Of a DNA stretch of 64,000 bases, positions 1 through 12,907 are shown piece after piece. Positions within the stretch are counted from its first letter, which is position 1, and each line of letters begins with the position of its first letter. Below the pieces are notes generated by a model. That model was not told the origin of the DNA. It saw only the letters and a program-made list of their open reading frames with translations, and did not search any database. Position numbers and translations under genes: made by a program. Source of the DNA: Sipunculus nudus (lineage: Eukaryota; Annelida; Sipuncula; Golfingiida; Sipunculidae); contig CM049321.1 of assembly GCA_026874595.1 (NCBI GenBank), positions 19,812,979 through 19,876,978 on the forward strand. The letters run 5' to 3'.

Positions 1-1848
1 AAATATTTGATGAAGAATTTTTGTTGTAATATTCTGTATGACTGGAAGAACAAATATATACTTAAAGAGACAGATGCCTTTGGTTTTCCTGAAAAGCTGA
101 TCTCAAAATATTTTCTAGATGATATTCTGACATGTAAAGAAGGCAACATGTTTTAACAACATCTATGAAAAATCAAACTTGACATTAAAGCTCAGAAAGA
201 GCACATGCGCTGAAAGTGGCAAACTGCGTAAATAAAATTTTTCTCTCAACTGGAAAAGCATACATTGACAAAAACACAGGGTGTATGCATGTTCAGCAAT
301 CAAATCTGAAGGGGAGAATATACAGCCACATGGTGGGTGCAACACAACACATCGGAGACAAAATGTCTACCTCCTTTTCTCTGTACATCTTCTTCTTCCA
401 TCACTTCAAGAAAAAATAAACCAGAGGACAAGTCAACGATTTGCAGTTTACGCTTTATGCACCTCTTCAAAAGACACACATGAAACATTTGTGAATGTTT
501 CGATCACTTACCGCTAAAGTTCTCTAAAGAAAAACCACATTTTTTATGTGACAGTTTATTGTTCCAATTTCATCAGGTTGATTGATACCCCTTACCACAA
601 GATGGTGTTCAAAGTATAAATAGCAGGTTCCAAAGTTGGGGCAGGATGCAGTTACTGAACACTACCATGTGGAAAACTTTAAGCTGTTCTTGTCAGTCTG
701 GTATAATGTATTAACATTAACAAATTAAAATTTCAAATTATCAACTCTGTGGCTGAGATAATAGGGTTTGTCTATACCTATGCTGTACCAGCCTTATGCG
801 ATGCCTCCAAGAAGGATTACAGCACACATTTATCAATGCTCAATATGTCATGCATGCATATTATGCATCACATTTTTTTCATTTGCACAAGCTGCAGTTA
901 AAATTTCAGCAGACCTATGGTAACAAATATTTTTTTTCTTAGGGTTTGTGGCTCAAATATTGTTGCTTCTGATTAATACTTTATTACTAGGGTTGCAATG
1001 ATACATTACCTCACAATACAATACATGACTCAACTGTCATGGGTCCTGATGTTGAATTACATCTTGGTCAAAACTAATAACACAATACATGTAAGGTATA
1101 TCACAATTAAGGTTCAAAGTTAATGTTCTTCTTTTATACAAAATAGATAATCGAACCTCTACTCAAATTTTTTTTTACATTTATAACAGTATTTGACTAT
1201 GTGTATTAATACACTGGCATATCACCACAGCCATACTTATTGGTGTTTGAACAAACATTGGTTCTTCTATATCCCAAGTCAAGTCAGAAAAAGTATTTCT
1301 GTTTTTATAAGTATAACATTCATCATCAACCAAGTAAATAGTCAAAGAATTTATTTTTCAATATCTAAATATCTACATTTCCTCATGGACCAAAGTACCA
1401 CAACTCTTCCATGTTGTGAAGATCCTGAAATTCTAACTTTGAAAACATACATACAAATATATGCTGGTTGAATGTAAGAAAATGAAATATACTGATTTGG
1501 ATTTTTTTTTCTGCAACTCAATATTCAATGTCTGTCCATACTTACATATTGCTTAAATCTCATAAGATTTAATTAGTGAACCATTATTTAATCAATTTAA
1601 CCATTTATCCATTATTTTATAATTTTAATAACAAAAGTGAATAAATTCTTCATACTGTATATAAAGTTATTATCTTTTTCATAGTTTATATTTACCATTG
1701 TAAATTGCATGCAAGAGCCACCATTTCAGCAACACTCGTGGATTACCTTTTAAGTATCCAAGCGTAAGTCTCCACTGGCATATACCGGTTAGGATTATAA
1801 TAAAAGCCCAGAGCTATACCAACATAGCTAATACTCTGGAGAAGATGT
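1..1848. other. A+T-rich non-coding stretch
   Basis: No exon, RNA gene or repeat with recognisable ends is visible. ORFs here are short, overlap on both strands and have low-complexity composition typical of chance. It lies downstream (minus strand) of the candidate exon at 1849-1967. If the SLC4 gene continues past the left edge, this is intron. Confidence 0.5.
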
Positions 1849-1967
1849 TTATGATTTCACTTTTTTAGATGATTCCGATTTAGACTTAGTCTGCTGTTCT
1901 CCTTCAGCTGCTGAAGAGAGTGGAGAAATGACTAAATCATCAAGTTGGTTTATAATTTTGGAAATCA
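1849..1967 (-). CDS. Candidate terminal coding exon, minus strand, unrecognised
   Basis: On the minus strand a splice-acceptor-like sequence (ACCTTTCAG) ends at 1968. It is followed by a reading frame open for 38 codons to TAA at 1851-1849. The predicted segment contains NQLDDLVISPLSS and then a Ser/Lys/Glu-rich tail ending SSKKVKS. Only the phase that accepts one base from an upstream exon is open. The SLC4 exon at 13456-13599 ends with exactly one unpaired base, so a splice between them would keep frame. The sequence does not resemble the SLC4 domain expected at that point, so it may be an alternative last exon, an exon of another gene, or chance. There is no supporting homology. Confidence 0.3.
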
Positions 1968-2730
1968 CTGAAAGGTATTTTAATTATACCTAACCCTAGC
2001 AACTAATATAATGGCCAGTCTATCTTTAGTATATAGGAACTGGAGGGAAAAGAAAGGCTGGGCCAAATGTAAAAATTCAAATGAAAATTATTAAATTCCA
2101 AGAGTATATAACAGTTATGTGTAAATCTAATTCTCATATGAAACCTAGGACTGTCCAGTTCACATCATAATCTATTCAACAATTGACCTATCCATGAACT
2201 CTATGCAACCTTAATCCCATATTCATTCAATGAATAAACATAAGCATGGGACTAAGGGGCAACCAATCAGGTAACCTTAAACATTGTAAAGCGTCAATCA
2301 TCTGACAAAAATAAAATTTTGCATAATTTGACAGAGCTCTGTCAAACAGAACACGTGTAGTCTGTAAATACTATCAGTACCCATGTTGGCATGTTTTCTG
2401 GAATATTTATTATACGAAGGAGACAGTATAAAAAGTTTCTAGGCTATAGGTTGCGGGAGCCATTCCTACGACTACCGAGTGAATAATAATGTCTTACCTG
2501 GCACATAATTCGTATGGGACAAATAATCCAATATATATTGCAACACAGTTCATATATGACTGCTGTATAGTAAACAATGGTCTGGTAATACCAGTTGATG
2601 ACGTCAGTCAATACGACGTCATGCGCCATCACCCTTTGTGACGTCATTATTATGTTATAATCAGCTCTAGCTACCATGGGCATGGAAGTCCTTATGTGTA
2701 GGAGCGTTTTGGGGGCTGATTATAACAAGT
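1968..2730. other. Non-coding stretch before the first element
   Basis: A+T-rich without supported exons, except that 2440-2700 is visibly richer in G+C and contains the CRE-like cluster listed separately. It ends where the GACCCATGGGTC element begins. Confidence 0.45.
2599..2646. promoter_or_regulatory. Cluster of three CRE-like (ACGTCA) palindromic sites
   Basis: Within 48 bp there are TGACGTCA at 2599-2606, CGACGTCA at 2614-2621 and TGACGTCA at 2639-2646. TGACGTCA is the palindromic CREB/ATF (bZIP) site in animals. Three in so short a span of an A+T-rich, CpG-poor region is unlikely by chance, but no transcript start is recognisable next to it. Confidence 0.35.
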
Positions 2731-3029
2731 GACCCATGGGTCATGACGCTCAGCTGACTGGGAAGAGATTCACAAAAGGAAATTTTATCACCAGAATGGT
2801 AGTATATACCCATTCAACTGAAGCATCAAACAGATTAACCAACAGGCCAAGATTTAGTCTGTATTTATATATCTCAAAAATAGAGAAAAATGTGTAAACT
2901 TTTAAAACTAGAATACGGGTAACCGACAAGTGACTACATGTATCTGCCAAAATCGGATAGTGAGGCATGGATTGAGTGGCAAGGGGAAAAAGAGTGAGGT
3001 ATGTTGCATATTAGCATGGATGTCTGCAG

Positions 3030-3900
3030 CCTAAATGTGTATGTAGGTTGTGCCACCTACCACAAATCCAGAAATCTGTCCAAGTTGTATACACCTGCAA
3101 AATTTTAGGCAGAAAAGTCAAACCACTACATGTATATGAGCGATTTTTGCCCATGGCAGACAAACAGACAAACACCGTGCAAAAATCTTTGCAGGTAACC
3201 CCTGATGATAAAGACCTATGTGAGATCTAAACACATGCACAATTTTGGCCCAATCGGTCAAATGGTTCCTGAGATATGAGGTTGGATGTGTCCAGCGTTA
3301 ACTAGAATGTAGGTGGCGCCACCTGTCATAAAATCAAGAAAGCTGTCCACGATGTATAAACCTGCAAAATTTTAGGCAGTTATGTCAGCCACTACAGAGA
3401 AATGAGTAATTTTAGGCCACGGCAGACTAACAGACAGATGCTGTGCAAACATTGTTACAGGTGGCGCCACCATTTTTTGTGTATGTTACAGAGCTATCAA
3501 AGGGCTACATTTGTATAAATTTTATTTCCTGATCGGTCAAACGGTTCCCGAGATATAAGCTTGGATGTCATCAGCATGAACGTGAACATAGGTGGCGCCA
3601 CCTGTCAAAAAATCAAGAAAGCTATCCTGGATGTATACACATGACAAATTTCAGGTGAATTAGTCAATTCACTGCAGAGATATGAGTGATTTTAACCCAA
3701 GGCAGATGAACAGATGGACACTGTGCAAACATGGTTACAGGTGGCGCCACCATTTTTTGTGTATGTTATAAAGCAATCCAAGGGCTACATTTGTATCAAT
3801 TTTATTTCCTGATCAGTCAAACGGTTCCCAAGATATGAGGGTTTATGAGTGGAAACAGACCCACAAATGGACTCTGGATAGAGAGGAAAGGTCAGAGGTC
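3030..3900 (+). repeat. Internal tandem array 1, about 270-280 bp units
   Basis: About three diverged units start near 3045, 3311 and 3591. Each begins with a variant of GGTGGCGCCACC followed by a conserved segment with 'aatcaagaaagctgtcc', 'cctgcaaaattttaggcag' and 'acggttcccgagatat'. A second GGTGGCGCCACC lies mid-unit at 3461 and 3740. No coding frame persists across units. Confidence 0.7.
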
Positions 3901-4037
3901 AATGCAAATTGGTTAGGCACCAGTTCACATGTGACCCGATAATAGGTGTAAGTTTGGGAAAAATCGGTCCATTAGTCTCTGAGGAGCTCTCTGGAAACGA
4001 ATGCCGCCACGGCGGAGGAACTCGGTCAAAAACATAG

Positions 4038-4070
4038 TATCCGCAAAACTTCGTTTTGGCGGATACAAAA
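4038..4070. repeat. Hairpin GTATCCGC...GGCGGATAC between the two arrays
   Basis: GTATCCGCAAAAC and GTTTTGGCGGATAC flank a short TTC loop. Just before it is GCCGCCACGGCGG, another G+C-rich palindrome. A stem of this kind at the junction of two unrelated tandem arrays looks like a former element end, so the host element may be composite. Confidence 0.4.
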
Positions 4071-4071
4071 A

Positions 4072-5400
4072 TACAGGTGGCTCCACCAGTCTGCAGAAAC
4101 TAATAAAAACACTTAATGGTCAATATCCATGCAAAAAATCATGGTGATCTCTGCATTAGTTGTTCAGATACTTCAGTTTTTGTATCAAATTGTCCATTAT
4201 TCTGAGGGATACTTCGGAGTCCTATAGCTTGAAGGATATGGGTAACAGAGACCTAATTTCAAGTTTCCACAGGCACCTTTCATGGGCCTCCTTGCATGAC
4301 AAGAATGAAGATTCTAGGTCCAGTTGTTGCGATTTGTATCCTGTTGACAGATAACCACATCTTTAAAGGTCTCAAAAAAAAAGAAAAAAATTCGTAAAAA
4401 TTTGAAAAAAAAATAGAGGTGGCACACCCAGTCTGCAGAAACTGATGGAACAGCTCATGATCAATATGTATGCCGAAAATCATGACCATCAGTGTTGTAG
4501 TTATTGAAATACTGCAGTTTTTGTATCAAATTTTCCATTATTCATGGGGGGTGGGTATTTTGGACCCATACAGCTTAAAGAATATGGGAAACAGAGACCT
4601 AATTTCAAGTTTCCATGGAGACTTTTCATGGGTCTCCCTGTGTGTCAAGAATGAAGATTCTTGGTCCAGTTTTTATGATTTGTGCCCTGTTAACAGATGT
4701 TCATATCTTTAAAGGTCTAAAAAATACAGAAAAATTTCGTAAAAAAAAATGAACAAATACAGGTGGTGCCACCAGTCTGCAGAAACTTATGAAACACTCC
4801 ATGATCAATATCCATGCAAACAATTATGGTTATCTCTGCATTAGTTGTTCAGATACTTTAGCTTTTGTATCAAATTTTCCATTATTCTGAGCTGTACTTT
4901 GGAGTGCCATAGCTCAAAGGATATGGGTAACAGAGACCAAATTTCAGGTTTCCATGGAGACTTATCATGGGTCTCCCTGTGTGTCAAGAACGAAGATTCT
5001 AGGTCCAGTCGTTACGATTTGTACCCTGTTGACAGATAACTACATCCTTAAAAATACAGGTGGCGCCACCAGTCTGCACAAACTGATGAAACATCTCATG
5101 ATCAATATGTATGTCAAAAATCATGACCATCAGTGATGTAGTTAATGAGATATTGAAGTTTTTGTATGAAATTTTTGACTATTCTGGGGGGTAATTTTGG
5201 GTCTCAAAAATAGAGAAAAAAATTCGTAAAAAATTGAAAAATACAGGTGGCGCCACCAGTCTGCAGGAAGTGATGTAACATCTCATGATCAATATGTATG
5301 CCAAAAATCATGACCATCAGTCAAGTAGTTAATGAGATATTGAAGTTTTTGTATGAAATTTTTTACTTTTCTGGGGGGTACTTTGGGGCCCCATAGCTCG
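4072..5400 (+). repeat. Internal tandem array 2, units of about 190-345 bp
   Basis: Five unit starts at about 4076, 4417, 4762, 5058 and 5246 share 'acaggtggcgccaccagtc' and 'tgcagaaactgatg' (with variants), then 'atgatcaatatgtatgcc'. Later parts share 'atatgggtaacagagacc' and 'tttccatggagac'. The last two units are shortened. The repeated short ORFs here are by-products of the tandem structure. Confidence 0.75.
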
Positions 5401-8400
5401 AAGGATATGGGTAACAGAGACCTAATTTCTGGTTTCCAAGGAGATTTTTTATGGACCTCTCAGAATCCCAAGTTACAAGGTTCTAGGTCCAGCGGTTACG
5501 ATTTGTGCCTGGTTAACGGACGGACAGACGGACAGACGGACGACGGACAAAGAGTGATCGCTATAGCTCAGATGACTTTCAGTCAGCTGAGCTAATAATA
5601 AGTTAAAAGGGCGGAGCATCTGGGGTGTGGTGGATAGGTCAATTGCTTACTTTCGTATGTAATTATCTTAACTTTATGTCCTGTTGACATGCAAACTGGG
5701 TGACTATATACCTCTGAAGGTTGTCTAAATTGCCCATACATAACCGACAGATCCATATATATCCTAAATAATAGGATAACATTTCAACCATCTGTGAGCA
5801 AATTACAATTAATCCGCCACCTGTGTTACCCATGCTTCAATCACTAGAATTCCTCTCCCTGAATCATTTAAACTATTGTGCATCAAAATGAACATGCTTT
5901 ATCTAAATGAACACCTATTAGTTTGTGCATCTATGGAATACACCTGACACTTGAACCTTCTGGTCACTAAAATAACTGGTACATACAGGATAATCTTAAA
6001 GATGATTCATCCAATTATATGTGAGATATAATTTAATTATTACAAATTCTGCTTAATGAGCATTACCTCAATACCTTAGGAATAATGATCCCTTTATTTC
6101 ATTCATGCTACCCCAGTGGGTCATTTTCTCTAGTGTGCATTATCATGCCTTTTCTTGTACCAGTGCACTTAATCTCAACTCCACAACCTCCCTGTAAAAC
6201 TTCAAACATACCATCGTTCTCATCTCCTTGAAAGTAAACACACAACATTAGTTTCTGCATTTGTTGATCTAGTCCTTGCTGTCATTGCTATAGATTTATA
6301 ACACACTGGTTAATACAATTCACTGACACCAGAGAATAAAGAAATGAAAAAACAAAGACAATGAATGGAAGAGAAAATATGAAAAGGAAAAAGGGTTAGT
6401 CCATAAACAGGAAAGGTTTGCAGGATCCAATTTGAAGAAACAAACAAAATTCTTTTTTCCTGAATAACTGGAGATGACATGCATGTTAAACCACACTTCC
6501 TGACAATAATTAGTAAACTTGTGCAATTCCAGGTCTTGAATTTCGTACATGTAGGGGTAAAAAGAAGAACAGACGACACTGATGACCATGATATTACGAT
6601 TAGGGAAAGACCCACTGTAAAGCTAACTTGACATGTGGGGAAAACTGTGAAAATAACTTGGGAAGACACGTCAAGACGTGACAGTAAAGTTCTTTAATAT
6701 GGAAAATGAATGTATGTTGATGCATATTTGTCAGATACACTAAAGAAATATGGCATGAGCTTTGTTAAAAAAAGGCCAAAGAGAAAGGGGAACGTGGAAG
6801 TTTCCATATACCTTTAGAAAAGATTCAGACTTACTTATCATAAATTAAAATGTGATAATCCTCCCTTTACTTAGATCTGACATCTCAGAGACAAAATATG
6901 AGAGCAGCTGATGAGTGAAAGAAGGTGAGTGAGTAATGGAAAAAGCAACAGAGACAGGTTTAAGGGCATGCTGTTGAAAAAGGAGGAGTGTACAAGACAA
7001 TGGAGCTAATCCCATATAACTTGAGTACTTAAACCACTGAAGTTCATATTACTTAAATGCATTCACAAAAACTTACAAAACCACTACATGACTATCTGTT
7101 TTAGCTGCTGTATTTCATACAAAAGCAACTGATATGTCAATGTATAGCTGTAATATTTCAAATGTTGGAAGAAACATCATGGTTAAAGTACCAATCACTG
7201 TATACAGGTTACAATTTATGTCTTAAAATTAATAAAACATTTTTAAAGACTATTTTTAGATCTTTATAAGGCATTTGTCCATGTCTTCATAACATACATT
7301 ATAACTGTAACCATATTATGTGACATAGCACAGTTGTTATACAATATGTTTCAAAATGTAAATCCAGGATGTTATTCTCCTTGTAAAAAAGCAAGTTCAC
7401 AAAAAAGTCATCTATATCCAAAGGAAAATGAACATTAGGCCCTTTATATAAAAGAATGCAAGGCAGACTTTTATAAACTCTGTTATATGTGGCAGATTTT
7501 TTTCTAAACTCTGTATTATGTAAAGAAACCTGCGGAATTACTGTAATATCTGATAGTACAGAGGTTTACAACTGTTAATAAGTTTTAAATTTGTTTCATA
7601 AAATTGAGGATAAATCTTCAAGACAGGTTTCACAAATAATTCTGCTTAAATTACAACTTTTGTTCTCCAGCTTTCACACTGTACAAATGCGTATTGTGAA
7701 TTTCATTGACTATCTATTTATAAATAGTATAACTAACTGTTTCAGTTTTCAGAATAATTTTCAAAACTGTACCCTGTAATGCATGCCAAGCATGTCAGAG
7801 TTTTTAAAATGCAACTACTAGCTGATCTGCGTTTAGTCATCATAACCACTTATTTTGTCTAATAACTATTCTGATAATACAAACACAAAACCATATTCAT
7901 TCAAACCACTAAATAAGATGTATTTTCTACTGTGAACTAAGATATTAATGTTAATATATTTAGGAAGCATTTGAAAAACTATGCACTGGTGCTTATTTGG
8001 GATGCACTGTTGCTTCTAAAACTATTAAAATTTCACCTATACAATAAAATAAGGTTCTAAATAAAGAAAGAGTTATAATATGTACAACATACTTAAGTTT
8101 AACTGTGTATTACTTTTTTACTATATCTATCCACTGTAAACAACATGCAAGTACGTGTCATTTGTACTCCTAAATAAATAAGGTAAAATCTAATGTGCTA
8201 ATGATATGGTAATGCTATGCATATTTATGAGTGTACAAGGTGGGGAAGAACGCAAATATGTGAGCTTACCAAATAAATATCCGCCACTTGCTTTAATGCA
8301 GCAATGAAAAGACCATCCAAAAATGTTAATTGTATGAAAAATTCATTGAAACTACTAGTTATTAATACTACTATTCTAATGGACAAATCACAACAAACAC

Positions 8401-10263
8401 AAGTACAACAGGGGTGAATATGTGACAAATTGGTGAAATAGTTTTAGTAAAACAATTTATGTCACTGAATCAAAGTACATGTACACGTTCTTTCTGCTTC
8501 ATAGTATAAACTGGAAACAATTACTGTCTTTCCTCAAGCAACAAAACTTATAAATGAATTAATGATATATTTAAAAGTCTGATCTTTTTCTCTTTAAAGT
8601 TAAGAATATGACACAAATGCAAAGATAGCCATTAAGGATTACACACCTAAATGGAGAATGTAAATTATTATTATGTTATTAATTTTTAATTAATTATTAT
8701 TATTATTCCAAACTAATTAGGTATCCATTTCAATAAACATTATTTGGTGCAAAATCCCTTAGGAAAAAGTGGACATTTACATGTGGGTAATATGTTTTTC
8801 ACCAGTTAAATGGTAGGTACACATTCATGCTCTGGTCTGCTGGGAATAAAACAAGGGATATCTTACAAGATTTCAGAATTAACTATGTACTATGCATCTA
8901 ATTAATGAAACTGAATACCTCCATTTCCCCAGGATGATAAAAATACATCAATTAGGTACGAGTCGCTCTGAAGCCAGGCATTTAGGTATCTAATGGGCAA
9001 AACTCACATCTTTCGTTTGAACATTACGAAAGAAGCATAATAATACTGGATACTAGTTAAATACTTATAATCAGAAGTAAACCCATTAGTATAACATAAT
9101 GGTGTTGCTACAAAAAATGTTTGGAAGACACTCTTATACCTTGCTAAACATGGCTACCACAACTGAGGAATAAGGTAACCTTTTTTCTTGTCACAATAAT
9201 GAAATATACCTTATACAAGACGGTAATAGCAGTTATGAATACCATAATGACAGATTTTAACTGATTTTACCTTTACTTTCAACATTAGCATCCTGACTGG
9301 GTTTGCTAATACATGTATCTCTAAAAGTTTATGTAGTCACAGAAGAATATGTTTTGGAACACTGTTGATTTCTAAAGATGTGTGAATCCCTATTTACCAA
9401 TAAAGATCGAACATCATTTTGTTTTACACAAATACCCAGTATCAATTTTTTTATCTGAATTTTGATTGTAGGCATGGAATGGAGTTTAGATTATGCCAGG
9501 TTTCTTCAAATTGTAGTTGAATAACACACAATTATATTTGGAATTGAAAATGTTTATTACCTTTATGTCATTTCATGTAAATTGATTATGGCTTCCTGTG
9601 CAGGAAATTAAGAAATCATTTGAATTTTCTTTTCAAGTATTTGATCATTTTCTAATACAGATCACTTAGATACTGAGAAAGGGTGGTATGGACTTCGATG
9701 TAAACATAATATATTTCAAAACACATCTAACGAAACTAAGATGGACTGTTGTTAAGTGGATGAATCTGATAATATGTGTATTATATGATAGTTCCTACCT
9801 TTACTACTTGTACAACACAGATGGTAATCATACAGGGATTTACAATGTGATCATATGTTTCTATACATATCACAATGATTATTTGTACATCAAAGACAGT
9901 ACAGGTAATCAGGACAACTATTAAGATGTATTAATTAATTGAAGATCAGCATGCTCCGCTGTCTCTCAATGTGCTGAAAACAAAATTATTCACCACAATT
10001 CTTCCAGGATCACAATATGTATAAACATTTTACAGTTCTAGGTGACACTTCAAATCTGTAATCATGTCAACTAATATCTGACCAGCCTTTCATTGTGACA
10101 GTAATTCTGCCGAGCTAAAAACTGCAATTATAATCTAGGTTGGTCAGATATCTGATGAGAATTAATTTCTCAATTTAAATATACATTTATCCATTGCTTT
10201 CATGTTCATCTCTGAACTGTTTTCACAGAAACAGACCAATGCCTGCCTCTATTACTGTTATCA

Positions 10264-10319
10264 GGTCAGGATTGTGATCATGAAATGGCTCAAACTCCAC
10301 CAAATGGTGTCCCCTGGTG
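10264..10319 (+). other. Possible 56-bp mini-exon, plus strand
   Basis: A pyrimidine-rich acceptor (CTATTACTGTTATCAG) ends at 10263, and a canonical donor (GTGAGT) follows 10319. The segment is open in the frame reading VRIVIMKWLKLHQMVSPG. The borders are good but the piece is too short to assign, and it is on the strand opposite to the SLC4 gene. The end of the segment also matches part of a CTCF-like core (CCACCAGGGGACAC on the minus strand). Confidence 0.2.
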
Positions 10320-11408
10320 GTGAGTATATTCACAATTTTCATTCAATTTCATCTCTCGTTTATTTCATTCTTTATAAAATCAATTTGTTGTTCAGGGAAG
10401 ACCAAAACTGCATTTTGGTAAAAATACTATCACAGAGTGCAACAGTACTGGTAAATTAAAAAATACAAATATTTTTGTTTGTTGGAACACTGATTAAACA
10501 ACAGCAGATTCAACAGGAACCAAGTTTTCACAGTCACAGATAATATGGTAGTAGATTTAAGAGCAGTAGACTAATGATATGTTAGTTTGGGAAATATGTG
10601 AAAGGTCAAAGGTAACCTTTTTTTTTTGAGAAAATAAATCTAATCTGCAACATTTGGGGAAAGTTCAAAATAACAAAAGAAGATACAATTTTACATAAAT
10701 CTGAAATGTTATAATTATAAAACATACACTCTGATGAAATTATCTTATTTAATGTCATAAGGTAAAAGTACTTGGACAATATTAAAGGGTTAATATTCAA
10801 TATTCAAAACCAGGGATCACCAGAAGGTGGGGTGAATATACACTGATGAAGTATAGAATATACCCGTGACCACTAAAGGGTTAATGAGCAAGGCAATAAT
10901 TGGAATGTTATGGGTTAATGAACACCAGTGACAAATAAAATTATGTACTTCATCAAATATCCATGCTGTCTTGATCAGTTGATTAATACAAATTTTATGT
11001 AATAGCTAATAAATATAATCAATGTGTACAACTGACCAATGTAAAAAAAGAAAAACTCCACTTTGTCCCAACTCAGTGCAAACTGTTATGATTTAATTTT
11101 ACCCCAAGTCACCTTTTAAAATGTGATGTTGAAATCCAACACTATTTTAATTTTAATATAATGAAACCAGGTAAAGAGTGATATGTTCTGTATTAGTCTT
11201 TGTTAATGGAGTCAATATAAATATTGAATTCTATATTACAAAACTACATATAGTACCACTTACAAGTCTGTTTTAAATATTCAATTTTCCCCTAAAATAT
11301 TGAAATACACATGAAAGATGTCCATATTGCACACTTGACTTGCAAAATGACTGCATAATAATTTTTTTTTGCCTGGACTGAAGTCAAGGTAACATGGAGT
11401 TTGAAATG

Positions 11409-11669
11409 GTTGTCATGGCAACCATAAAACTGCTGTTTCCATGACAACAGTATAAATATTAACATACCAACCAAGCTGGGATATTTTTTTTGCAACTAAC
11501 ACTGGCCATCAAAAATTATTTGAAAAATATAAACTTAATCAACTAGTTCCAAATATCCTTGTTGGAAAACAAAAGTATCCAATTTTAATTATATTTGGAA
11601 ACCCTAATGTTGGTGTTCATTAAAAAAAGACAGGTGATCAGACAGTATGTGGTTGGTCACCATAGAAAC
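11409..11669. promoter_or_regulatory. Cluster of X-box (RFX)-like imperfect palindromes
   Basis: GTTGTCATGGCAAC (11409-11422), GTTTCCATGACAAC (11435-11448) and GTCACCATAGAAAC (11656-11669) each resemble the RFX X-box GTNRCC-AT-RGYAAC with one or two mismatches. The first two lie 12 bp apart. No gene start is visible nearby. They could equally be remnants of an inverted-repeat element. Confidence 0.25.
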
Positions 11670-12907
11670 ACAGAAACATTAGGTTTAGCATATTTTTGTT
11701 AACATCGGAGGGTGGAATATCTTACCAAAAAGTGGAAGGCCTGAAATAATAATATGTCTTAATGAATACTAACATACACTGAAAGCTGAAAGAATCACAA
11801 ACTATTCCTGGAGACTTTGGTTTAAACATGATTGTTTGCGCTGAGAATATATAAGTGTACAGTTAAACTTTACATGCACATATAGACTATATGTATGGTA
11901 GTGTTTATTCCATGTGTAAAAGCAAGGTACAAAAACCGTCACCTGACAAAGACGATGTTATATTGAATAATTTTTATTAAAATTATCTAAACACAATAAC
12001 TGTTTTCTTCAACAAATAAACAAGAACAACTCTTTATTCAGAATCTCAAAATGTCACAGAGAATATTAGTTTTTAAGCTGGAAACAAAAGCACAGATAAG
12101 ATGCAAAGAACATGCAATATGACTTTCATCAAATAAATATAAATTTATAATACAAAACACATTGATTTCACAATTTGATTTCTTTACTCTTCTGAATGCC
12201 TTTCATAATGACTAAAGTTATATGCTTTGTCATTACAGAAAAACAATGTTGCGCACACAGTTGACAAAATGTTCTCTAAAATCTGTATTCCCAATATGGG
12301 AAAATTTTGTTTGACATTAGTGAAACCCAGTAACTAATTATATAACTTAATAAATAACTATAACTAAACTGTACTAGGTATGTTATCACACCCCGGTGCT
12401 TTAGTATTTGAGGCCCCTTCAAACGGGACCTACTTAAGGGACAAGACGGTGCTGTCCAACACAACATTTGTTTCACTTCAATCACATTGACATTGAACTG
12501 TTTACACTGGGTGCAGGGGGACACAACATGACACAATTTACAAATGGCAGAATGTCCTTGTGAGAAAACTGGTACATATAAAGAAGTCCATATATTTCGT
12601 CATTCTGTGCTGCATGGACTTCAGGGCTGGGGGATAGATTATTCCCATTCTCCAAAGAGCATGTTGAAATAACATGTTCGGCCACTGTTGTGACAAAGAC
12701 TGTATGGAGAGTGAACCTCCTGTGTAGACTGGTATATGCTCTGATCCCAGACAGGAAAACTGCTTCATGTCATGGTGGTCAACAGACAAGTGTAGCCAAT
12801 GACCAACAAAGCATTCACACTTTTATTAAAGGAACTGTTGTTTCATCTGAATAATGAATTATGCATGGGAAGAATCAACCAATCAGCAAGCTCAGCAGGA
12901 ATCCAGC

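Larger units (their letters stand above)
2731..5595 (+). mobile_element. Non-autonomous element starting GACCCATGGGTC, with terminal hairpin
   Basis: The left end carries the 12-bp palindrome GACCCATGGGTC, then CGCTCAGCTGACTG. The right end is a hairpin, TAGCTCAGATGACT-TTC-AGTCAGCTGAGCTA, whose right arm is the inverse of the left terminus, giving an inverted repeat of about 13 bp. Just inside the right end is a GACG/GACA tract (5519-5549). The interior is two tandem arrays around GGTGGCGCCACC. The same ends recur at 38628/38831 and 57629 and at 41440-41487, so this is a dispersed family. It has no coding capacity. The flanks ATAACAAGT and ATAATAAGT could be an imperfect TSD. Whether it is a TIR transposon or a Helitron/Helentron-like element with a 3' hairpin and CTAA end is not settled. 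Confidence 0.65.
5596..12907. other. Long A+T-rich stretch, probably intron
   Basis: 7.3 kb without a recognisable gene. Simple-sequence patches occur (ATT repeats at about 8690-8706, poly-A/T runs). The longest frame (119 codons, minus, 6310-6669) is Ser/Phe/Leu-rich, overlaps another frame and matches nothing I know. A possible 56-bp mini-exon (10264-10319) and an X-box-like cluster (11409-11669) are listed separately. A more G+C-rich patch at 12360-12800 has overlapping frames on the minus strand (up to 86 codons) that I cannot assign. Its position suggests intron of the minus-strand SLC4 gene. Confidence 0.5.

Noticed and set aside
6310-6669. 119-codon minus-strand frame
   Set aside because: Low-complexity hydrophobic/Ser-rich composition, overlaps a second frame, no splice borders or recognisable motif, and lies in A+T-rich presumed intron.
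12276-12789. Three overlapping minus-strand frames of 67-86 codons
   Set aside because: Mutually overlapping, no motif, no convincing splice borders. Only the raised G+C content is notable.
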